Below, piece after piece: positions 1 to 7,552 of a stretch of 64,000 nucleotides of DNA. Origin of the DNA: JAJRVM01 sp041752115 (GTDB lineage Bacteria > Planctomycetota > Planctomycetia > Pirellulales > Pirellulaceae); assembly GCA_041752115.1 (NCBI GenBank), contig JBGSHS010000143.1, positions 1 to 64,000 on the forward strand. The letters are read 5' to 3'. The notes beneath the pieces were generated by a model. The model saw only the letters and a program-made list of their open reading frames with translations, did no database searches and was not told the DNA's origin. A program made the translations under genes and the position numbers. Each line of letters opens with the position of its first letter. Within the stretch, counting starts at the first letter, position 1.

Positions 1-1
1 C

Positions 2-616
2 GTGGCCAAAGTCGCACGCCGAGTCGCCAAGTACCGCAAGCTCCGCCACTACGCGGCAAAGATTATCGAAGCAGGGGAGTTGGTGAAGAAGTCTCATATT
101 GACGAGGCGGTCAAAGTAGGGGACAAAATAGAAGACGCGGCTGCGGACACCGGGCGAGTAGCGCGTGGCGCGCCTCGGAATAGTACTGCCCCAAAAAGAA
201 CGTTGGCCGATGAGTATGCAGATGCGGTCAGGTCAAACCGCCCGTGGTCGTGGGCGGAGCATATCGACGGTGGTGCCGACCTGACGGCGGCACAGCGTCG
301 TGCAATCAAGCAAGAGGCGATTCAGAGAGGGCTTATCTCTGATGTTCCGAAGAAAGCGGGAACTCGATACCCGGACTTTGAGGCCGCTGGATTGATTGAG
401 CGTGTGGACTCCCTACCTGACAATCTTTGGAAGTCAGGGGACAAGGCTCAGTTTGACTGGCTTGACGCAAGGATTCCGGGTGGGAGACCAGTTGGAATGA
501 CTTGGCATCATAGTGAAATACCGGGCAGGATGGAGCTTGTGCCGTTCGGACCCCACAACATCATGAGTCATTCGGGTGGACGGTCACCCGGCATGTGGGC
601 ACATGCCCCTCGGTGA
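2..616 (+). CDS. Polymorphic toxin C-terminus, HNH/EndoVII-fold WHH nuclease (5' partial)
   Basis: This is the C-terminal 204 residues of a protein whose beginning lies before the window. The end carries a tryptophan-His-His triad (TWHHSEIPGRMELVP) followed by PHNIMSHSGGRSPG. That pattern is the signature of the WHH group of HNH/endonuclease VII nucleases, which form the toxic tips of Rhs and contact-dependent toxins; the histidines would bind the catalytic metal. The upstream part is charged linker with no recognisable core repeats inside the window. A SUKH-like immunity gene starts 16 bp downstream, as expected for a toxin-immunity pair. It probably cleaves DNA in competitor cells, by family inference. 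The full-length carrier protein cannot be seen. Confidence 0.8.
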   Translation: MAKVARRVAKYRKLRHYAAKIIEAGELVKKSHIDEAVKVGDKIEDAAADTGRVARGAPRNSTAPKRTLADEYADAVRSNRPWSWAEHIDGGADLTAAQRRAIKQEAIQRGLISDVPKKAGTRYPDFEAAGLIERVDSLPDNLWKSGDKAQFDWLDARIPGGRPVGMTWHHSEIPGRMELVPFGPHNIMSHSGGRSPGMWAHAPR

Positions 617-632
617 AAATACAGGGAATACT

Positions 633-1106
<474 letters not shown>

Positions 1107-1610
1107 TCGTCCCGGCTTCTGCATCACGATCTTCGCAGGCTGTGCCGGTTTGAATGGTTGCAGCTTGGCCGGTTGAGCAGGCCTGGCACGGCTTACAGCA
1201 CCGGCACGCCTGACGGCGGCGACTTGGGCTTCTTGCTCAAGCTCTTATTCACCGCTGAATCTCTCGGCAACGGGTTCATCTTCGACAGTCCGATGACGGC
1301 ATTCTTGTCAAAGAGCCACAGGCCTTCGCATGGCCGCTGCACGTTTGGCAGTCGGCAGCCAGGGATTGAGATGGACAGCCCACAGCACATTGCAGCCGAA
1401 AGCGCTCCGGAGCAGGATCGCCCCCCCGACGGAATAGTGGATTGCAGCCTCGCCCGCAGCCTGTTAACCCAAGAATTCCGAGTTCGCGAAGGGTTTGTTT
1501 TGCTTGGGGGTGGACCGAACGGGACTCGGAAGCAGCAAGGTATTGTCTTGTAACATGTTACGCAGAGCGCTCTCAGAATCGTTGTTCGCAAAGGGTTCCT
1601 TTCGGGGAGG
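1107..1610. other. Intergenic stretch with degenerate repeat copy A
   Basis: No convincing gene is seen on either strand. A long minus-strand open frame over this stretch and the next gene has proline/arginine-rich composition typical of an antisense shadow. The right half holds the degenerate repeat copy described separately. Confidence 0.5.
1462..1609 (+). repeat. Dispersed repeat, degenerate copy A
   Basis: This shares GTTAAC near its left end, a GGACCGAAcGGG block and the exact right edge GGTTCCTTTCGGGGAG with the clearer copies at 4695, 14605 and 17223. Where those copies carry an 11-bp hairpin, this one has the inverted repeat TTCCGAGT ... ACTCGGAA, so arm sequence differs but pairing is kept. 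The right edge places GGGGAGG immediately before the start of the next gene. Confidence 0.55.
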
Positions 1611-2066
1611 GTGTTGGTGATCGAAGAGAGCCACCTCGGCAAGGCCTCGCTGTGGGCGGTCGCGTTGATCCTGTCGAGCGTCTTCCTGATACCGGCCCTG
1701 CAATCCTGGTCCATGGTCGGCTTGGTGATTGGACTCGTGCTCGCTGGCGCGGTGGTTTGGCTGCCGTTCATGATCGTGCTCGCATTCCGCGGGTATCGCC
1801 GCTTGGAGATTTGGCGGGGTGTTGAAGTGGTGGACGTGAAAGTGTACCGTCTAGGCCGGCCGAGATCGGTTCGGGTGCCCTGGGGCGCGGTTGCCCAGGT
1901 CGACTGCGAAAGGCTTGAGGGGAATTCGGACGCCCCTGACGGGCTGAGTGTGACGCTCCGCGGCGTCGACGGGTCGGAACGACGATTGTTGGGCGGTTGG
2001 TATTCGGAGGATCTGGTTTCGACGCTCGGGCGATATCTGGGTGACAAACTCGCGGTGCCGAAGTGA
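1611..2066 (+). CDS. Small membrane protein with PH-like cytoplasmic domain
   Basis: About 150 residues with two adjacent hydrophobic helices near residues 12-30 and 34-56, then a soluble beta-rich part (RLEIWRGVEVVDVKVYRL, VRVPWGAVAQVDCERL, LSVTLRGVDGSERRLL). That layout resembles bacterial PH-domain membrane proteins; the function is unknown. GTG starts lie at 1611 and 1617, directly after the GGGGAGG that ends repeat copy A, so the repeat seems to supply the ribosome-binding site. Frame choice rests on the membrane pattern, which the overlapping antisense frame lacks. Confidence 0.55.
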   Translation: MLVIEESHLGKASLWAVALILSSVFLIPALQSWSMVGLVIGLVLAGAVVWLPFMIVLAFRGYRRLEIWRGVEVVDVKVYRLGRPRSVRVPWGAVAQVDCERLEGNSDAPDGLSVTLRGVDGSERRLLGGWYSEDLVSTLGRYLGDKLAVPK

Positions 2067-2264
2067 TCACGCGGCGCGTGGCAGGAGCGGCAATGCGCCG
2101 AATCAGACGCTGCGTCTGCCCGGCGGGACATGCAGGTTTTGGTGCGTCGTTGCGGTGATGGACGCGACCGAGATCCCACTCGGGATGTTCGCGAACATGC
2201 TGATGATCGTGCCGGCCCGGTGACGCTGGCCGTTCGGACGACAACGCTAGGATGGAGATTGGCA

Positions 2265-2753
2265 ATGAACCACGCTTTTCTTGTCGCCACGTTTACCCTG
2301 TTTATTGCCGCGACTGGTGCCGACGAACCGGCCATGAAGGTTGACCAGGCGAAGCAGGACCTCGCGGCGATTCAAGGAACCTGGTCTCACAATCGCGAGG
2401 AGTCGCTCTTCTTTAATACGCTTTGGATCGATGAGGGACGTTTTCCACACTTCTATGATCTCGAGGCAAGTAAGACGATTGAGGTCAGCGGTGACAAGCT
2501 TCGGTATGGCGAAAGACATGCGCATGAGATCACAATTCTCCTTGCGGCAAAGGAAGGAAAGAAAACGATCAGCTTCCAGAACGCCAAGGAGGCTCCGATC
2601 GTCGGCGTCTATGAACTGAAAAACGGCCTATTCCGTATCTGCGCTATTGACCCGACACTGGGCGGTGGCAAGGAGGGTGAGACACGCTTGCCGAAGGCGT
2701 GTGAGAGAACAAGACTGGGTTGGTTCGCGCAGTTTGAGAGGATCAAGCCGTAA
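2265..2753 (+). CDS. Secreted TIGR03067-like protein
   Basis: A 162-residue protein with a signal peptide at residues 1-19 (MNHAFLVATFTLFIAATGA). The mature part opens with DQAKQDLAAIQGTWSHN, matching the 'LQGTWxxx' opening of the TIGR03067 domain abundant in Planctomycetota, where the role is unknown. The rest is beta-strand-like with a C-terminal WFAQFERIKP. The ATG at 2265 is chosen because it begins the signal peptide and follows a GGATGGAGAT purine stretch; the longer open frame upstream has no such features. Likely exported. Confidence 0.7.
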   Translation: MNHAFLVATFTLFIAATGADEPAMKVDQAKQDLAAIQGTWSHNREESLFFNTLWIDEGRFPHFYDLEASKTIEVSGDKLRYGERHAHEITILLAAKEGKKTISFQNAKEAPIVGVYELKNGLFRICAIDPTLGGGKEGETRLPKACERTRLGWFAQFERIKP

Positions 2754-3079
2754 TGTGATCGGGCCGGCGCAGTTGCGCGACCAAGCACAGCGGTCAACGG
2801 GAACCGTCGATCGCGCGGGGCGGAGAAAAGAGGCGACGGGGAAAAGGGGCATGGTACCTTTGCGCCAGCAGGTGCGGAGTGTTGAGCAAGAACGCGCTTG
2901 GCCGAAATCAGCTGCGTTATCGTGGTGATACATCGTAGTCAATTATCGGCGAGCCATCGAGCAGTATCCTCAGCGCGCCACCTTGCGCATTCAGTGCCAA
3001 AGCAAGAACCAGGGCCGACGCAGCGTGAATTCGCACGTTCATGAATTCAATCGCTTAACGGTGGTTATGCAGCACTGAC
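2754..3079. other. Intergenic stretch, no gene seen
   Basis: Lies between two convergent genes. Short open frames on both strands lack recognisable domains or start context, and no repeat or RNA gene is evident. Confidence 0.4.
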
Positions 3080-3463
3080 CTAAGTCCAGACGCCATTCCA
3101 GTATCGCACTATGGGAATCAACTCCTCGAAGACTTTGAAGATCGCCTCGCCTGGCCCAAGAATGACGAAGACGACCCAAGGAACCCAAACAGCGGCAGTC
3201 GCAAGCACATATACGATTGCTCGTAACACGGTTCGCTTTTCGGCAGGCAGGCGCGTCCACCTCCGCGTTACCACTAGGCTCAGCACCAGCGGAGCGGCGG
3301 TTCCAGTCCCCAGTAGCGTCCAATGCCACGCAAGTCGAAAAAGTGTGAGATAGCTGCCAGCAGCGGCAACAAGCAGAAACAACGTTCGCAATCGGAATTG
3401 ATGGCGGAATGCAACTGCCAAGCGAAGACGCCTAATCGGACAACCCTCTGGAACCTGATTCAA
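3080..3463 (-). CDS. Small membrane protein, planctomycete type
   Basis: A 127-residue protein with three hydrophobic segments near residues 28-45, 49-66 and 80-104. The opening (VAFRHQFRLRTLFLLVAAAGSY) follows the 'FxLRTLFLL' pattern common in small planctomycete membrane proteins of unknown function. The start is TTG, preceded by GGAAGG four bases upstream. No catalytic motif is visible and the neighbours give no functional clue. Confidence 0.55.
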   Translation of the reverse strand: MNQVPEGCPIRRLRLAVAFRHQFRLRTLFLLVAAAGSYLTLFRLAWHWTLLGTGTAAPLVLSLVVTRRWTRLPAEKRTVLRAIVYVLATAAVWVPWVVFVILGPGEAIFKVFEELIPIVRYWNGVWT

Positions 3464-3792
3464 AATCCTTCCTTTGCTGGGGCGCTCCGTGGCCCATCAA
3501 CCCAGTCTATCTGGCCGCCCCGATTTTCGCCGCTTTCGTGCCCGCTCGCGCAGGGCGGCCAATGTGCCAAAATCGGTGATTTGGTGGGACGCACCGCGCG
3601 CCCTCAACTCAATCGATCCGCTCGCCCAGGCTCCCGCCACCTTGTGCGGCGTATCTGTCGGGGTGGCCGGTCTCATATTTCGGTCCAATGATGACGCAGG
3701 CCAGAAGATGTGGAGTTTCTATGCGTCCCGCTAATTCCGGCGACGCCAAGTCATCGACGCCACACCGACGGGGCATCGATTCAGCCAACAGA
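3464..3792. other. Intergenic stretch, no gene seen
   Basis: Two overlapping plus-strand open frames of about 86 and 120 codons cross this gap. They have no domain, no hydrophobic segment and odd composition, so I treat them as chance frames. Confidence 0.4.
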
Positions 3793-4416
3793 CTACCGAA
3801 GACTCTCCCTCGAATGACCTTCCGACACACGCTTCGCCTCTTCCGGCTTTTCAAGTCCAATAACCAGGATCAGCATCTTCGGGCCGGACTTGCTTTTGGG
3901 AGTGTCGCCGACCTTTGCCAAGCCCCCGATCGCCACGCTTTGGCCAGGCACTAGACCCAGTCTGAACGCCATGCTGGCTTTCCGAACTCCCTTCATTTGA
4001 GCCGGAGTCAGTTGAGTTCCGGGCTTTAGGGGGACAGGCGTGTCGGCCCCTTGAGTCCGTGACGCGGTCAGGTCAGCTTCGTAAACACCGGTCTCTTTCA
4101 ATCGGATCGCCAACTCAAGAGCGAACGTCGTGTCGTCGATTCGAGTTGCGTGCTTGGCCTTGGTTCCCGGCTCAATGCTCTCGACGTGGTGCACGAGTAC
4201 TTTCCTGGCCGCCTTTTCCTCCAAGCCGGTGAACTTCGGGTCGTCCCGTTGGATGATCGCTACTTGCCCTTCCTCGGCCTGCAGACGCTTTGCCAAATCT
4301 GGACACTTTGTACAATCGAGTTCGACCCATTCCAATGAAACACGAACTGGCTCCGCTTGTCCAAATCCATGGCCCACGAAGACACAAACTAGGAACGCGA
4401 TGATTTTCAGTCTCAT
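3793..4416 (-). CDS. Secreted hypothetical protein
   Basis: About 207 residues starting with a signal peptide (MRLKIIAFLVCVFVGHGFGQA). The mature part contains VELDCTKCPDLAKRL, with a CxxC pair near residues 37-40, and a C-terminal region GLVPGQSVAIGGLAKVGDTPKS ... MLILVIGLEKP that resembles beta-rich segments of secretin-like domains, though this is only an impression. The ATG at 4416 is preferred to the longer frame from 4440 because it begins the signal sequence. Unrecognised; probably exported. Confidence 0.6.
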   Translation of the reverse strand: MRLKIIAFLVCVFVGHGFGQAEPVRVSLEWVELDCTKCPDLAKRLQAEEGQVAIIQRDDPKFTGLEEKAARKVLVHHVESIEPGTKAKHATRIDDTTFALELAIRLKETGVYEADLTASRTQGADTPVPLKPGTQLTPAQMKGVRKASMAFRLGLVPGQSVAIGGLAKVGDTPKSKSGPKMLILVIGLEKPEEAKRVSEGHSRESLR

Positions 4417-5571
4417 AGAACGCCTCCATGCTATGCCCAAGGTCGATCGAACCGGCCATCACTTCCGTGCCGACGGGTGACACTGCTGAAAAGCGGACGG
4501 CGGGCAATCGTACCCACTCCACAGCGGCAACACAAACCCAAACGGCCTACCGTGTCGTCTCTACCTCCCTCCGGTCGCGGCAGAACCGACCGGGCGGCAA
4601 CGACTGCGGCAAAGCTTCGATTCATGGGCAACCACCGCATTCGGGAGGAATTTGGCTTCCCCCGCACGCCAGCCGTCGCGAGTATCCGAGAACGGTTCGG
4701 TTTCCAACACACGCCGCCACCGACCAGGATCAGCGCCACCGTTGGTCGTCATTTTGCCATCTTGCAATCAACGTGCCAACTGTCCGTCGGCGAAGTAGTT
4801 GATGGGACAGGTGACGGCTGGCTGAATCCCGCTGCGTGCTCTGGCAATTGCGTTGCACCAGTTGCACCGCGGGCAAGCTGCGACCGATTGAGCGGTCGGG
4901 CGGCGCCCGCTCTGCTAATCCCACACCGCCTCCGGCGCGGCCTCTCCACACGCGCGATTTGTTAACTCGGCTGTCGAGAGTTCGATACCCCCCGACAGAC
5001 GACCGAATCTGTGGGCAACATCACTGCGTCCGCGTTAACCTGACGGTACGCAGTTCGAAACCGGTTCCTTTCGTAGTGAGGGGGACCGAATGGGTATCGA
5101 ACTCAGTAAGTTGTGTACAGCAAATTGGTTGCGCCGCGAGAAAAAGACAGTATTGTTACGAAAAGGGGTTCCTTTCGGGGAGCTTTTTCAATCGGCGGAA
5201 TTTCCGCCGACAACCGAGTTAACACCAGACGCCGAGAGTTTCTGCTCCCGGCGTTTCGTCTTTTCCGCCTGCCACGCAACGACTTGCGACGAGTCGCTCC
5301 GCCGAGAGAATTCTCTGTCCGATTCGCGCGAGCGCCGCCCGGCCCCCCTCCGACCGCTTCCCGCCCCCAAACTCTCGCGCTCTCTGGTTAACAGGGCTAA
5401 TCGGGTTAACAGCCTGGTTCAGTTCGGACCCCTGAAGCAACCATTTTCGAAATCGGTCCCGTTGTCGGCAACGCCCGCCCAATTAAACGACTGCTTGTGC
5501 CGACCGTTGCTCACGGCGATCGACAGATGGTACGTTTGTTTGTCCCCTTTCTGTCCCCTTCGACCATCTGT
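4417..5571. other. Long non-coding stretch containing repeat copy B
   Basis: Over 1.1 kb without a supportable gene. Bases 4695-5182 are repeat copy B. The flanks, 4417-4694 and 5183-5571, show only low-quality open frames in several registers. The right flank includes another GTTAAC near 5387 and a doubled TGTCCCCTT near 5543-5560. Confidence 0.5.
4695..5182 (+). repeat. Dispersed repeat, full-length copy B
   Basis: About 488 bp closely matching 17223-17712 from GTTCGGTTTCCAACACACG to GGTTCCTTTCGGGGAG. The right 223 bp (4960-5182) also match 14605-14827. Inside is an inverted repeat with arms AGTTCGAAACC (5052-5062) and GGTATCGAACT (5093-5103), one mismatch, and a second CTGTCG/CGACAG pair near 4971-4997. 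Two GTTAAC sites flank the second pair. No open frame is conserved across copies, so it appears non-coding. Confidence 0.75.
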
Positions 5572-6450
5572 TCAATCGTAAATACCGTTCAACAGTGTCG
5601 GGATTTTCTGTTTCCGAATCGCCTCGATCACTGTACCCGACGACTTCCAGGACTCACCCGGAATGCGCTGGATTAACTCTCCCCAAACTCGGCCAAAGGC
5701 TGCGATGGCATCCGCGTCGGTGAAGCTCACTCCGGCAGGAAGCAGTGGGGCAATGTCTTCCGTGAGGCTCAGATTGAGTTTCTTGAGCATGCGTTCCTCC
5801 GCATTCGCCCGACTGATTGGATGTTCCTCGAGCGTGAGGTAATGCTGGAAGCACGCAATCACCCGATCACATGCGAGACTGAGTTGGAGCAGTCCTTCAT
5901 TGAGGTCGAACAGGTCACGACTCTTGTGCCGCTGAAGCAGGGCTCGCAGCTTGGTACCGAAGAGTTCTTCTGGCTCAAATGAGACAATCGGCACTTTGGC
6001 CTGGTACCACTCGCTGCTGACCTCGAACGGGTAGGTTTTCAGCCCGTAAAGATGCTGATGCTCGCGCGTGTTGATTTCCACCTTGAGCTTGAGTGGAGTT
6101 CCACCGTCTTCTTCCGGGATGAACTTGAATACCAAGTGCATCGAATGAGCGACCTGCTCTCGATTGCACTTTCCGAGCCACGGGAGAGCGGCGCGAATTC
6201 CATCAATTGTCTTGCCGATGGGTTCCCCCCGCGTCTGAACCAGATCGATATCTTCCGAATACCGCAGCGGCTTGTCGAACAAGAGCTTATGAATGGCCGT
6301 GCCACCACGAAATGCGATCTTGCCTTGCAGGTGCTCGCTGTTGAACAGGTCGCATAACGCACGGCTGATGATCAGATCCTGTTCCACTTGCCTGAGATTG
6401 GGCCAGGGAGCATGCGCGGTCCATTCGCGTAGGTGTGCGATGGGTATCAA
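5572..6450 (-). CDS. AbiEii/AbiGii-type nucleotidyltransferase toxin
   Basis: A 292-residue toxin of the AbiE system. Nucleotidyltransferase motifs are clear: FRGGTAIHKL at 47-56 (glycine/threonine nucleotide loop), SEDIDLV at 65-71 (catalytic aspartates), and further conserved KLKVEINT and LFGTKLRALLQRHKSRDLFDL. Members of this family transfer nucleotides, in studied cases to tRNA ends, stopping growth until restrained by the partner. The start is TTG, overlapping the antitoxin stop as TTGA, so the two genes are translationally coupled. Length is normal for the family. It probably serves phage abortive infection or element maintenance, by inference. Confidence 0.88.
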   Translation of the reverse strand: MIPIAHLREWTAHAPWPNLRQVEQDLIISRALCDLFNSEHLQGKIAFRGGTAIHKLLFDKPLRYSEDIDLVQTRGEPIGKTIDGIRAALPWLGKCNREQVAHSMHLVFKFIPEEDGGTPLKLKVEINTREHQHLYGLKTYPFEVSSEWYQAKVPIVSFEPEELFGTKLRALLQRHKSRDLFDLNEGLLQLSLACDRVIACFQHYLTLEEHPISRANAEERMLKKLNLSLTEDIAPLLPAGVSFTDADAIAAFGRVWGELIQRIPGESWKSSGTVIEAIRKQKIPTLLNGIYD

Positions 6451-7265
6451 AGGTCGATCTCCACAGGCACGTTGATGACGAGTTTCCAGGTCGGATCTTT
6501 CTCCTCCAGCGACTTCAACGCGGCAACGACAGGTTTGGATGCCGGATCGAGTGACTTGAAGGACTTTGCTTTGTCAGCAAATGGCCGTAAGGCGTTGGCC
6601 TGGCGGGTATGCCCAAACCGTTCCAGAAGGTAGCCAAGGCGCCTGACGGCCGAATTCTCGTAAGCGCTGGCTGCCTTCGCGAGGATGCGCGCATCCGCTT
6701 TCTTGCCCAAATCGTGGACGGCCTGCGCGGCACCGTTGATACCTGCTGCGCGGTGGAAATATCGGCAGAAGTCAAGCAGCGTCAGTTCCACCCCAGCCAC
6801 TTTGGCGAAGCCAGCCTCCGTTTTCAATTGGGCCAGCCACTCGGAGCGGTTCGATTCGACAAAGGCCGCGGAGGTTTGGTACAAGAATTCGATCCGCTGC
6901 CTCCCGATTCCCAGTTTCGGAAGTTGCCGCGAGGTAATGACCTGAAAGACCATTGCTGCCTGATGGGTCGACCCGTGGAATGCGGCGGCACTCAGCAGGG
7001 AGATTCGGTAGTCCAATCCCAGATGCTTCATCAAGGGATCGATCCAGCGCGAGGGATCGGGGGCACCGAGTGTCCGATCTTCAGGCCGGAGAATCAGGTA
7101 AAATCCCCTGCGCGGGGAAACGAGTCGACCTTTCTTCGTCAGCCTCGCGATAGCCGCTTGGAACGCCTCCGGCGTTTGCCGAACCTCCGCTAGCGCGGCT
7201 GATTTGGAAAAGTACGCCCGTCCTCGGGCAAGCTGGGAATCGACAAAATCCTGCACCGTGCTCAT
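6447..7265 (-). CDS. AbiEi-type antitoxin, transcriptional autoregulator
   Basis: A 272-residue partner of the downstream toxin. Residues about 18-60 form a winged-helix region (FSKSAALAEVRQTPEAFQ, LVSPRRGFYLIL) and the C-terminal part is the AbiEi antitoxin domain with LTLLDFCRYFHRAAGIN. AbiEi proteins bind inverted repeats at their own promoter and neutralise the toxin without a stable complex (type IV). Here CTCATATGAG lies just upstream of the promoter and is a natural operator candidate. The predicted transcription start falls at the ATG itself, so the message may be leaderless. Confidence 0.88.
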   Translation of the reverse strand: MSTVQDFVDSQLARGRAYFSKSAALAEVRQTPEAFQAAIARLTKKGRLVSPRRGFYLILRPEDRTLGAPDPSRWIDPLMKHLGLDYRISLLSAAAFHGSTHQAAMVFQVITSRQLPKLGIGRQRIEFLYQTSAAFVESNRSEWLAQLKTEAGFAKVAGVELTLLDFCRYFHRAAGINGAAQAVHDLGKKADARILAKAASAYENSAVRRLGYLLERFGHTRQANALRPFADKAKSFKSLDPASKPVVAALKSLEEKDPTWKLVINVPVEIDL

Positions 7266-7271
7266 GCCCCA

Positions 7272-7316
7272 AATATATCTGAAAAACGACGAAAGGCAAA
7301 TTTTTTCTCATATGAG
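7272..7316 (-). promoter_or_regulatory. abiE promoter and palindromic operator candidate
   Basis: On the minus strand a -35-like TTGCCT (7294-7299) is followed after 16 bp by -10 TATATT (7272-7277), six bases before the antitoxin ATG. A perfect palindrome CTCATATGAG (7307-7316) sits just upstream of the -35. Spacing predicts a start of transcription at the initiation codon. Confidence 0.5.
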
Positions 7317-7552
7317 TGGGGATGGCTGTCGTTGGTCTATGAACGGAAAACCACGTCCCGCCCATCTCCGGACATTGCCCGAACCTCTGCAGGAAAAGAG
7401 ACCAGGAAGAAGTCGATGTTTTCCGCTACAACACGGCGCCCATCGATTTCGACCCGAGCGCCGTTGGCTTCGCGGGGTCGTCCTACGACCAAGGAAGTCA
7501 GGGCTATGTCGCCAAGTACGGCCCGGACGGGTCGTTTGCCTGGTTCAGCGAA

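Noticed and set aside
1193..2335. Long minus-strand open frame of 380 codons
   Set aside because: Arg/Pro/Ser-rich composition without domains, antisense to two plausible plus-strand genes; a GC-driven shadow.
4960..5182. Repeat as integron attC sites
   Set aside because: GTTAAC occurs but does not fit the GTTRRRY core, and no integrase is seen.
4477..5581. Several open frames across repeat copy B
   Set aside because: Frames are not conserved between copies B, C and D.
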